A DNA stretch of 64,000 bases from contig NZ_JAGTWY010000001.1 in assembly GCF_023657445.1 (NCBI RefSeq), forward strand, positions 3,472,001-3,536,000. The letters are read 5' to 3'. The notes beneath the pieces were generated by a model. It saw nothing but the letters and a program-made list of their open reading frames with translations. It was not told the origin of the DNA and ran no database searches. How positions within the stretch are numbered: position 1 is the first letter of the stretch; the number at the start of each line of letters is the position of its first letter. The translations under genes were made by a program, and so were the position numbers. This DNA comes from Marinobacter sediminum. GTDB lineage: Bacteria; Pseudomonadota; Gammaproteobacteria; Pseudomonadales; Oleiphilaceae. Below are positions 1-7,504 of the stretch, piece after piece.

Positions 1-742
1 GAATCGCCGATTCCTTGTCGCCCTGGGCGTTGAGGATGGCGGATTCACGCTGGCCCTGGGCCATCGCGATGGCTGCCGTCTTTTCACCTTCCGCTTCAGT
101 TACCGTCGCCCGGCGCTTCCGCTCGGCGGCCATCTGCAGGCGCATGGCTTCTTCCACTTCCTCCGGCATGCTGATGTCCTGAACCTCCACCCGGGTAAGC
201 TTCACACCCCATTTGGAAGCCGGCTCCTCCATCTCCGCCTGAATGGCGTTGTTTACCTCGCTGCGCGATTCAAACAGCTTGTCCAGTTCCATCTTGCCCA
301 CCACAGAGCGGAGGGTGGTCTTGGCGAGGACTTCCACCGCCTGGCTCATGTTGGCGACTTCATATACCGCACGACGGGGATCGATGATCTGGTAGTACAA
401 CGCGCCATTGATCTTCACGGTGACATTGTCGGTGGTGACCACTGGCTGGCCCGGGAAATCCATGACCGTTTCCCGGCGGTCGATGCGCGTTTCGTCGCTG
501 CTGACCGGGTGATATTCCTCACCCATACGAACATAGCGGATCATGGTAATGGGACGTGGACGCTCGATGAATGGAATGATGATATTAACGCCGCTTTCCA
601 GAACCCGGTTAAAGGAACCCAGACGCTCAATTACCATTACCTCGGACTGGCGGACAATAACCAGGCCCTTGGCGATGATGAAAATGCCGATGACAACAAA
701 TACCAGGCTGAGAACCAGTCCTGGTGTGATAAACGATTCCAT
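1..742 (-). CDS. SPFH/band 7 (stomatin-like) membrane protein, C-terminus beyond window
   Basis: Bacterial stomatin/QmcA-type protein, expected to form membrane-anchored oligomers in the inner membrane and to affect membrane microdomains or protease activity. The ATG at 742 opens a frame that runs off the left edge, so about 247 residues are seen. A hydrophobic segment at residues 5-25 is followed by a band 7 domain with typical stretches (VIERLGSFNRVLESG, YYQIIDPRRAVYEV, LRSVVGKMELDKLFESR) and then the Ala/Glu-rich start of the coiled-coil flotillin-like tail (EAMRLQMAAERKRRA). It lies 2 bp downstream of nfeD; SPFH-NfeD pairs are a standard bacterial operon. The family call is secure. The exact substrate or partner is unknown. 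Confidence 0.9.
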   Translation of the reverse strand, partial: MESFITPGLVLSLVFVVIGIFIIAKGLVIVRQSEVMVIERLGSFNRVLESGVNIIIPFIERPRPITMIRYVRMGEEYHPVSSDETRIDRRETVMDFPGQPVVTTDNVTVKINGALYYQIIDPRRAVYEVANMSQAVEVLAKTTLRSVVGKMELDKLFESRSEVNNAIQAEMEEPASKWGVKLTRVEVQDISMPEEVEEAMRLQMAAERKRRATVTEAEGEKTAAIAMAQGQRESAILNAQGDKESAI

Positions 743-744
743 GC

Positions 745-1203
745 TTACTGCTCCTTGTGTGTGATCGGTTCGACGACGGCGGTCGTGCCGTCGAACTGGC
801 TGAAGATAACCTCGGTGCCTTCGGGGAGATCCGTGGATCCCGTATTGGCGACTCGCAGGCGATAGAAATCGCCATTGATCTTGATGCCGCAGGCGCCATC
901 AAAGTCCCGTTTGACTGTCCGATAACGTTCGCCCTGTTCCACTCCGGTGCCGGTGGTGCCATAGGCAACGCCTTTTGGCGAAAACCGTGGGCGTATCCAG
1001 CGGATGACAACAGGAATCAGAATGCCGGAAAACACACCCATGCCCACCAGTTGCCATTCAAAAGGCACCTCAAAGAACGCAAGTAGAGACGTGAGAGCAG
1101 CTGCAAAGCCCAGTGCGAGCAATAGCAGGACACCGGAGGTGAGTTCAGCCAGGCTCAGGACGAGGGCGAGAATCAGCCAGAAATGTGTAAGACTCCATTC
1201 CAT
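745..1203 (-). CDS. nfeD: NfeD family membrane protein
   Basis: Short NfeD (NfeD1b type, 152 residues) lacking the ClpP-like protease domain of long NfeD. Hydrophobic helices occupy roughly residues 5-75 (including LILALVLSLAELTSGVLLLLALG), followed by a C-terminal soluble domain expected to form the OB-fold barrel seen in this family (residues 85-145, with GACGIKINGDFYRLRV). The ATG at 1203 is the first gene of a two-gene minus-strand operon and its stop is 2 bp before the start of the SPFH gene. The partners are thought to act together in the inner membrane. Function beyond this association is inference. Confidence 0.9.
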   Translation of the reverse strand: MEWSLTHFWLILALVLSLAELTSGVLLLLALGFAAALTSLLAFFEVPFEWQLVGMGVFSGILIPVVIRWIRPRFSPKGVAYGTTGTGVEQGERYRTVKRDFDGACGIKINGDFYRLRVANTGSTDLPEGTEVIFSQFDGTTAVVEPITHKEQ

Positions 1204-1363
1204 ACAAGGTACCGTTGATCCAGGGTAGTAAGCTGAAGGCGGGTTGCCTGTCAGCGGACATCGATTGTACCCAAATCCGGCCGCCGCGTCAGAGGCCGGC
1301 GGTAATGCCTCCGGGCAGGATCTGCTTTAGCCATATCAGGGGCTCCGGCAACTGTTAGAGTAT

Positions 1364-1379
1364 CTGCTTTAATTAGCAG
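1364..1379. promoter_or_regulatory. short palindrome upstream of SDR gene
   Basis: Inverted repeat with 5-bp arms CTGCT/AGCAG around TTAATT, about 80 bp before the SDR start and in the 257-bp gap shared with the divergent nfeD operon. A second copy of the left half (ATCTGCTTTA) lies about 40 bp upstream. It could be a repressor site. No regulator gene is adjacent, so this is only a pattern. Confidence 0.25.
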
Positions 1380-1460
1380 TGGCCGGAGTGCTTTGAATCA
1401 CCAGTCGACAGGTTAGCGCTGGCTGCTCTCGGACGAAACCACAAAAAGGGGTCTTGGACC

Positions 1461-2276
1461 ATGAAGGATCTGAAAAACAAGGTTGCGGTTGTCACAGGCG
1501 CAGGCTCGGGCATTGGACGTGCCCTTGCGTTGGCATTGGCGGCTCGGGGCTGTCGGATGGCGCTCTCGGATGTGAATGAAACCGGGCTGGCGGAGACGGT
1601 GGCGGCATTGAAAGGCTCTGATGTAAAAAGCTATCGGCTGGATGTGTCGAGCCGGGATGAAATCTATGCCCACGCAGAGGCAGTGGTGAAGGACTTTGGT
1701 CAGGTTAACCTGGTGGTAAACAACGCCGGGGTCGCATTGTCTGCCAGCGTTCGGGAAATGACCGATGACGACTTCAAGTGGGTCATGGACATTGATTTCT
1801 GGGGTGTTGCCCACGGCACCCGTGCTTTCCTGCCGCACCTGATTGCGTCCGGGGATGGCCATGTGGTGAATATTTCCAGTGTCTTTGGCCTGATTGGCGT
1901 GCCCAAGCAGAGCGCTTATAACGCAGCCAAGTTCGCGGTCCGGGGCTTTACCGAGTCCCTGCGCCAGGAAATGAAACTGGAAAATCAGCCGGTTTCGGTT
2001 AGTTGCGTGCATCCGGGCGGAATTCGCACCAATATCGCGAATTCTGCCCGGATGGGTAAGTCGGAGAATGCCGCCGCACAACGCAAAGGGTTCGACAAGC
2101 TGGCGATGACGACCCCGGAAAAAGCGGCGGAGACCATTGTTAAGGGTATTCTTAAAGACGAGTCGCGAATTCTGGTCGGCCCGGATGCCTGGGGCATCGA
2201 GGCTATCAACCGGTTACTGGGCTCGGGCTACCAGCCCCTCGTAGAACGTTTCTCTAAAAAGAATCTGTATATCTGA
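1461..2276 (+). CDS. short-chain dehydrogenase/reductase (SDR)
   Basis: Classical SDR, 271 residues, NAD(P)-dependent oxidoreductase of unknown substrate. Visible: cofactor motif TGAGSGIG (residues 12-19), NNAG (87-90), catalytic Ser140 (NISS), Tyr153 and Lys157 (SAYNAAK). The C-terminus is longer than in the minimal 250-residue SDRs, as in the acetoin/fatty-alcohol-type enzymes. A purine-rich site precedes the ATG. The gene stands alone between the divergent nfeD operon and the diguanylate cyclase, so context does not fix its role; lipid or alcohol metabolism is a guess from the genus. Confidence 0.9.
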   Translation: MKDLKNKVAVVTGAGSGIGRALALALAARGCRMALSDVNETGLAETVAALKGSDVKSYRLDVSSRDEIYAHAEAVVKDFGQVNLVVNNAGVALSASVREMTDDDFKWVMDIDFWGVAHGTRAFLPHLIASGDGHVVNISSVFGLIGVPKQSAYNAAKFAVRGFTESLRQEMKLENQPVSVSCVHPGGIRTNIANSARMGKSENAAAQRKGFDKLAMTTPEKAAETIVKGILKDESRILVGPDAWGIEAINRLLGSGYQPLVERFSKKNLYI

Positions 2277-2295
2277 GGCGCGAGAAAATAGCGAC

Positions 2296-2318
2296 AGGTT
2301 GTGACCCGGTCACAACCT
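2296..2318. promoter_or_regulatory. perfect 11-bp-arm palindrome upstream of diguanylate cyclase
   Basis: Inverted repeat with 11-bp arms (AGGTTGTGACC and its complement) around a single C, located 20 bp after the SDR stop and 10 bp before the -35 of the cyclase promoter. No T-tract follows on either strand, so it is more operator-like than a terminator. The core TGTGA-N5-TCACA resembles a CRP/Vfr site but the spacer is 5, not 6. Confidence 0.5.
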
Positions 2319-2327
2319 CCTGTACAT

Positions 2328-2355
2328 TTTACATACAGTCAAAACGTCTTATACT
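2328..2355 (+). promoter_or_regulatory. sigma-70-type promoter for diguanylate cyclase
   Basis: TTTACA (2328-2333) and TATACT (2350-2355) with a 16-bp spacer, 28 bp before the ATG at 2383. Placed directly after the palindrome at 2296-2318, so a bound regulator would touch the -35 region. Confidence 0.5.
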
Positions 2356-2382
2356 TGCTGTTCATCTAGGGAAAGAGACAGC

Positions 2383-3489
2383 ATGAATACGTCTAATCAT
2401 TCTGACCTGGGGGCCACTCTGGAAGAGAGCCGCTCAGGCCTGCACGATAGCCACCGCCGTTCATTGATGCGGCTTCTCTTTACTGTAACCGGCTCCGCTC
2501 TGGTGGTTTTTGCCGGCCTGCAGATTCTTAATGGCTTCTGGTGGGTTGCTGCGGGTGAGCTCACAGCCAGTGCGATCCTTTACCTGGGGGTCTGGCGACT
2601 GCGCAGCACAGCCCACCTGCAACAGTGGATCTACGCCTACCTGGTTACACTGTTTTTCTTCTTCCTGGTCATCATGGTGTTGCCGGAGGCTTCCGTAGCC
2701 GCCTTTGTCTGGGTGCTGATGATGCCGGTGCTGGCTTACCTGCTGCTTGGCAAACACGAGGGCATGATTCTCAGTGTGCCGTTCATGCTGGCAGGCGGCG
2801 TTATCTACTATTTTTACCTGGGCAGTATTGATAATCCTCACGCAATGATTGATCTGCTTAACATGGTGCTATGCGGAGCCCTGATGCTTGCCTTTATCCA
2901 CATGTATGAAATGCGTCGTGAGGAGGCGGAGCAACGGCTGGTGAATATGGCCCAGACGGATGCCCTGACGGGGCTGGCAAACCGGAGCAATTTCCAGGAA
3001 ACCCTGAACCGGACCATTGCCGAGTGCGAGCGGAGTGGTGCGGGCTTTGCTCTCGTTATTATGGACATTGACCACTTCAAGCTGGTTAACGACACTCTCG
3101 GCCATGATGCCGGTGACCATGTCCTGAAGCATATTGGCCAGTGCCTGACCGAGCGTTTGCGTATCACGGATTTTGTTGGTCGCCTCGGAGGCGAGGAGTT
3201 CGGTCTTATACTCCGGGATGTGAAGTCTACCGATGCGTTTGACCTCATGGATGAGTTGCGCCAGCGTATTGCCGATTGCCAACTCTCCTATGGCGAGGCG
3301 AAAGTCCGGGTTACTGCTTCTTTTGGCATCGCCCAGTGGCCTGAACACGGCCGTCAGGCCGAGACACTGTTCCGCGTTGCAGACCGTTGCCTGTTCAGCG
3401 GCAAGCGGGCAGGTCGTAATCAGGTGGCCCGGGCCGGTGGCGGAATTAATCCCAATCAGGGCGATCTTCTGACTGGCAGCGCCTGCTGA
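2383..3489 (+). CDS. membrane diguanylate cyclase (GGDEF)
   Basis: Makes cyclic di-GMP from two GTP. 368 residues: an N-terminal membrane domain of about five to six helices (residues 28-180) without an obvious named sensor, a short linker, and a C-terminal GGDEF domain (about 190-350). The active-site loop reads GGEEF near residue 270, an active variant. RITD lies five residues before it, so the product-inhibition I-site (RxxD) is intact. Other conserved pieces are DALTGLANR and DIDHFKLVNDTLGHDAGD. Monocistronic, with its own promoter and a palindrome upstream. Active cyclase with feedback control is a confident reading; the signal is unknown. Confidence 0.92.
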   Translation: MNTSNHSDLGATLEESRSGLHDSHRRSLMRLLFTVTGSALVVFAGLQILNGFWWVAAGELTASAILYLGVWRLRSTAHLQQWIYAYLVTLFFFFLVIMVLPEASVAAFVWVLMMPVLAYLLLGKHEGMILSVPFMLAGGVIYYFYLGSIDNPHAMIDLLNMVLCGALMLAFIHMYEMRREEAEQRLVNMAQTDALTGLANRSNFQETLNRTIAECERSGAGFALVIMDIDHFKLVNDTLGHDAGDHVLKHIGQCLTERLRITDFVGRLGGEEFGLILRDVKSTDAFDLMDELRQRIADCQLSYGEAKVRVTASFGIAQWPEHGRQAETLFRVADRCLFSGKRAGRNQVARAGGGINPNQGDLLTGSAC

Positions 3490-3540
3490 ATCCGGTACCC
3501 TTGGAACATCGCTCGCAACCTCCCGGAAAATACCCGTTCC

Positions 3541-4323
3541 ATGTGTGAATTACTGGCTATGAGTGCCAACACCCCTACCGACCTCTGTTTCAGTTTCACC
3601 GGTCTGACCCGACGTGGCGGTGATACCGGCCCTCACAAGGACGGATGGGGGGTGGCGTTTTATGAGGGCAAGGGTGTCCGCAGCTTTCATGATTGCGACG
3701 CCAGCGCCAACTCCCGGATTGCCGAGGTCGTGCAGACCCATCCGATCAAGAGCGAGGTCTCGGTCTGCCACATTCGCCAGGCCAATGTCGGGGAAATCTG
3801 TCTGGCAAATACCCATCCTTTCATGCGTGAACTCTGGGGGCGCTACTGGGTATTTGCCCACAATGGCCAGATTTCAGGGTTTCGGCCGGAGCCGGGGTTT
3901 TACGAACCGGTCGGGAGCACTGACAGCGAGTCACTCTTCTGCGATATTCTCAACCACCTCCGGGTCCACTGCGATCGTGACACCGCCACCGAGCAGATTG
4001 TTCAACGTCTGGTCGCATTGTCGCGGGCCTACGCCAGAGAAGGTGTGTTTAACCTGTTGCTCAGCAACGGTGACTGGCTCTTTACCTACTGCTCCACCAA
4101 GATGGCCAGCATTACCCGCAGGGCTCCTTTCGGGCCGGCGCGGCTTAAAGATGCGGATGTCATCGTCGACTTCGAATCGGAGACCACGCCGGACGATGTG
4201 GTCAGTGTGATCGTCACCGAGCCGCTTACCACGGATGAAACCTGGGATATTTACCAGCCGGGCGAATGGCGGTTGTGGCGAAAAGGTGAGGTTATAGTGA
4301 AGGGGCAGGCAAGTCCCGGATAG
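3541..4323 (+). CDS. class II glutamine amidotransferase (YafJ-like)
   Basis: Stand-alone Ntn-type glutaminase domain, 260 residues, with the nucleophile Cys2 exposed after removal of Met1 (MCELLAMS). Typical motifs follow: GGDTGPHKDGWGVAFY, the glutamine-binding HIRQA, the FAHNGQI segment and GSTDSE. There is no attached synthase or acceptor domain, as in E. coli YafJ and related predicted amidotransferases. The acceptor of the ammonia is unknown. It starts 52 bp after the cyclase stop and precedes the TM2 gene by 142 bp. Confidence 0.9.
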   Translation: MCELLAMSANTPTDLCFSFTGLTRRGGDTGPHKDGWGVAFYEGKGVRSFHDCDASANSRIAEVVQTHPIKSEVSVCHIRQANVGEICLANTHPFMRELWGRYWVFAHNGQISGFRPEPGFYEPVGSTDSESLFCDILNHLRVHCDRDTATEQIVQRLVALSRAYAREGVFNLLLSNGDWLFTYCSTKMASITRRAPFGPARLKDADVIVDFESETTPDDVVSVIVTEPLTTDETWDIYQPGEWRLWRKGEVIVKGQASPG

Positions 4324-4465
4324 ATCCTGAGCCATACCTGACCGCAATGCGCTGAGAATAATGCCGGGCCCGGCGCCATACCCTGAAACACTTGTGAAAT
4401 CGAAAGCAAGCACCACATTGTGAATAACCGGCACTTCATTAATTACCGGGGAAAACGGGAGAACT

Positions 4466-4870
4466 ATGGACAGAACGGACACGCACAGCAAACTCTTCGG
4501 GTACCTGCTCTGGATTTTCGGATTCCTGGGTTCCCATCGTTTTTATTACGGCAAGCCGGTCACCGGTACCATCTGGTTCTTTACCCTGGGGCTGTTTTTC
4601 ATTGGCTGGATCATCGACCTGTTCCTGATTCCGTCGATGGATCGGGAAGCGGACCTGCGATTCCGGGAAGGTGAAGTCAGCTACAACATTGGCTGGCTGC
4701 TGCTGACCTTTACTGGCGTGTTTGGCTTGCACCGCATGTACATGGGCAAATGGATCAGCGGCATTATCTACCTGCTTACCGGTGGCCTGTTCCTGCTCGG
4801 TGTGCTCTACGATTTCTGGACGATGAACGAACAGGTATCCATCCGTAACCAGGAGCAGCGGTTCGGCTGA
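4466..4870 (+). CDS. double TM2-domain membrane protein
   Basis: Small integral membrane protein, 134 residues. Two TM2 modules are visible: residues 8-55 (FGYLLWIFGFLGSHRFYYGK ... GWIIDLFLIP) and 72-120 (GWLLLTFTGVFGLHRMYMGK ... GVLYDFWTM). Each has the G-x-H-R/F-Y/M-x-G-K turn between two helices. Internal duplication of TM2 in one short protein is seen in marine gammaproteobacteria; the function is unknown. The ATG was chosen because it follows GGGAGAACT. Its stop codon abuts the stop of the convergent wax ester synthase (4870/4871). Confidence 0.8.
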   Translation: MDRTDTHSKLFGYLLWIFGFLGSHRFYYGKPVTGTIWFFTLGLFFIGWIIDLFLIPSMDREADLRFREGEVSYNIGWLLLTFTGVFGLHRMYMGKWISGIIYLLTGGLFLLGVLYDFWTMNEQVSIRNQEQRFG

Positions 4871-6238
4871 TCACAGCGCTGCCGCCTGCTCAAGCTCGGC
4901 CAGGCCATCTTCGAGGTAATCGAGCATGCGCTGCAGGCTCGGCAGGGTGCGGCGGCATCCGATCAGTCCGAACTCGATCTGATCATTGTAGCTGGTCAGC
5001 GTCATGTTCAGGGCCAGGCGGTCCATAGCAATAGAAACCGGGTACATGCCCTCAAGCTTGGCACCGTTCCAGTAAGACGTTTCCTTCGGGCCTGGCACAT
5101 TGGATATCACTACGTTGAAAGTTTGCCAACCTGGTGCCATGCCGGTAAGAAAATTGAAAGCTGCCGGAGCCAGGGTGAGTGCGGTGTAGTTGATGATTTC
5201 ATCGGACGACATTTTGGCGTATCGATCTTTTGCTTCCTGTATGCCCTGATGAATCTTCCTGAGGCGCTCGCCGGCGTCGCCCTCATCCGTGTGCAGGTTC
5301 GCGAGGATAACGCCCACTTGATTCCCCTCTGAGCTCTCGTCCTTACGTAACGAAACCGGCACCATGGCGATCAGCGGCTTTTCCGGCAGGGCATCCTGGT
5401 TCATCAGATAGGTTCGTAAAGCCGTCGCACACATGGCGGTGACTACGTCGTTCACCGTGGCACCGAAGGCCTTACACACCGCCTTGATGCGTTTCATGGA
5501 ATAGGACTGCGCGGCGAAGCGCCTCGAACCGGTAATTTTCTGGTTAAGAATGCTGCGTGGAGCGCGGAAGATGGAGTCGTAAGCCGGGTCCTTGCGGGCT
5601 TCATTGATGGTTCGTAGCAGCTCCCGCGCCACCGTCGGCACCGTACCCAGTTGCTTTCCCGATTCTCCAAGCAGATGGACCATGCTCCGCCAAATGGATA
5701 GACCGTCGCCATCATTATCCCGGGTGACCTGTCCTCGCAGATCCCAGATTGGTGGCATGTTCCGCTGCGATGGATCGGTGGACAGCATTCGCTGGATCAT
5801 ACGCATGGCCGAAATCCCGTCTACCAGCGAATGATGTATCTTGATGTAGACCGCAAACTGGCGGTGGCCAAGACCTTCAATCAGGTGAAATTCCCACAGT
5901 GGCCTTTCCCGATCCATGAGGTGGGAATGTTCGGCGGAGACAAAGGTGAGCAATTCCCTGATTCTCCCCGGGGTGGGCAGGGCCTCAAACCGAAAATGAT
6001 GTTCCAGGTCGAGATGATCATCGTGCACCCACACCGGTTGTGACAGCCGGGTGTCCAGACGCCGGTCGAAGGGAGATGTTACCTCGGTATATTGGCGTAA
6101 CTGATCTGCGAGCTGCGCCACGTAATCGTCCGGAGCATCTTCGGGAAACGAAAATAGCTGTAATCCACCTACGTGCATGGGTTGCTGGCGCTTTTCCAGC
6201 CAGAGAAACAGTTGGTCGGTGGGGCTTAGAGGTTTCAC
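4871..6238 (-). CDS. wax ester synthase / diacylglycerol O-acyltransferase
   Basis: WS/DGAT bifunctional acyltransferase, 455 residues, transferring acyl groups from acyl-CoA to fatty alcohols (wax esters) or diacylglycerol (triacylglycerol), at the cytoplasmic face of the inner membrane where lipid bodies form. The catalytic HHxxxDG motif is at residues 135-141 (HHSLVDG). Other family landmarks are PLWEFHLIEGL, the NDVVTAMC segment, and NVVISNVPGP near residue 370. Length is normal. The sequence is close to Marinobacter wax synthases as I recall them, which is the main taxonomic clue in the window. It stands alone on the minus strand. Regulation is not evident. Confidence 0.95.
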   Translation of the reverse strand: MKPLSPTDQLFLWLEKRQQPMHVGGLQLFSFPEDAPDDYVAQLADQLRQYTEVTSPFDRRLDTRLSQPVWVHDDHLDLEHHFRFEALPTPGRIRELLTFVSAEHSHLMDRERPLWEFHLIEGLGHRQFAVYIKIHHSLVDGISAMRMIQRMLSTDPSQRNMPPIWDLRGQVTRDNDGDGLSIWRSMVHLLGESGKQLGTVPTVARELLRTINEARKDPAYDSIFRAPRSILNQKITGSRRFAAQSYSMKRIKAVCKAFGATVNDVVTAMCATALRTYLMNQDALPEKPLIAMVPVSLRKDESSEGNQVGVILANLHTDEGDAGERLRKIHQGIQEAKDRYAKMSSDEIINYTALTLAPAAFNFLTGMAPGWQTFNVVISNVPGPKETSYWNGAKLEGMYPVSIAMDRLALNMTLTSYNDQIEFGLIGCRRTLPSLQRMLDYLEDGLAELEQAAAL

Positions 6239-6427
6239 TCTGACATCCTTGTTGTTGGGATTTATGCCCTCGATAGTAGCTTAATTGACCCCGGTTTGAA
6301 TTGGCCGGTATGAGAAATCGGCTATTCCTGCCAGTCAGGTCCGGTCCGGCATTCCTGTCGTAGCAATTGATTCATGGTACTAATTATATCAGGGGGATTT
6401 TTGGTGCGAACGTCGGGAGGGCAAGGT

Positions 6428-7504
6428 TTGAAGACCGCTTATACTGCGATTGGAATGTGGGGCCTGGTGTTGACCTGCCTGTTGACCGGTCCGGCATGGG
6501 CGCAGCAGGCCCCTGGGGTTCAGCTTGAGACCGTATCCGAAGAGACCATCATCCAGGAAGTGTCCCTCAATGGCACCGTCAATCCACTGAGGGTGTCCCG
6601 GATTTCGCCAGCCGTAGCCGGGTTGCTGGATACAGTGCGGGTCGAAGCCGGTGACCGGGTCTCGAAAGGCGATGTCCTGGTTGAGCTGGATGACGAGCAG
6701 GCCGTGTTCGAACTCGAGGCCGCCCGGGCAGAAACCAATCAGGCCCGTGCCTTGCTGGACGAAGCCGAGCGGCGTCTGGCGGAGGCTCGCTCGGTGGGCG
6801 CCGGACGGAACATTGCCGCCACCGAAGTGCGTAGCCGCGAGAGTGATGTGGTAGCCACCCGTGCAGCCCTTGCCCGGCTGGAGGCCGTGCTCAAACGCAT
6901 GGCCGTCCGGGTTCGCCGGCACCACGTAGAGGCGCCTTTTGATGGGGTGGTCAGCGAACGCAGCAGTGACCTTGGCGAGTGGGTAACCCCGGGGGACGAG
7001 TTGCTGCGGCTGGTGGATACCACCAATCTGCGTCTGGATTTCCAGGTGCCCCAGGAATACCTCACCCGCCTGGATGATGGCTCGGGATTGCTGGTGCGCG
7101 ACGGCCAGAGCCTCGTCGACGCGGAGATCAGCGCCCGAATCCCGGTCACCGATCCCCAGTCCAGGACCTTTCTGTTACGGGCCTTGCAGCCGGAAGCGAC
7201 CGGTTTCTGGCCCGGTATGGCGGTGCAGGCGGTGCTGCGGGTGAGCACCGGCGAGAAAGGACTGACTGTGTCCCGGGATGCCATCAACCGTTATCCGGAA
7301 GGCAGGGTGACAGTGTGGATCGCCACCGGAGGCGACGGTGACGCCTATGCCGTCAGCGAGAAGCGTATCCGCCTGGGCACCGTCTTCAAGGGTCGGGTTG
7401 AGGTGACCGAAGGACTGATCGGTGGTGAACAGGTGGTGGTTCGGGGCAACGAATCACTCACCGAGGGCATTACCGTAAGGATTGCCGAGCGGGAGGCACG
7501 TTGA
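6428..7504 (+). CDS. RND efflux periplasmic adaptor (HlyD/MFP family)
   Basis: Periplasmic membrane-fusion subunit linking an RND pump to an outer-membrane channel. I chose the TTG at 6428: it follows a strong GGGAGGG site and yields a clean signal peptide (MKTAYTAIGMWGLVLTCLLT, cleaved near AQQ). The frame is open back to an ATG at 6374 with no ribosome site, so the start is uncertain. Landmarks: lipoyl half-motif (VEAGDRVSKGDVLVELDD), an Ala/Glu/Arg-rich coiled-coil hairpin (about residues 95-150), second lipoyl half (VEAPFDGVVSERSSDLGEWV), and a beta-barrel/membrane-proximal domain to the end. The stop overlaps the pump start by 1 bp. No outer-membrane factor gene is adjacent. Confidence 0.9.
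   Translation: MKTAYTAIGMWGLVLTCLLTGPAWAQQAPGVQLETVSEETIIQEVSLNGTVNPLRVSRISPAVAGLLDTVRVEAGDRVSKGDVLVELDDEQAVFELEAARAETNQARALLDEAERRLAEARSVGAGRNIAATEVRSRESDVVATRAALARLEAVLKRMAVRVRRHHVEAPFDGVVSERSSDLGEWVTPGDELLRLVDTTNLRLDFQVPQEYLTRLDDGSGLLVRDGQSLVDAEISARIPVTDPQSRTFLLRALQPEATGFWPGMAVQAVLRVSTGEKGLTVSRDAINRYPEGRVTVWIATGGDGDAYAVSEKRIRLGTVFKGRVEVTEGLIGGEQVVVRGNESLTEGITVRIAEREAR

Noticed and set aside
2299..2315. CRP/Vfr binding site reading of the palindrome
   Set aside because: The half-sites are separated by 5 bp rather than the required 6, so a canonical site is not supported.
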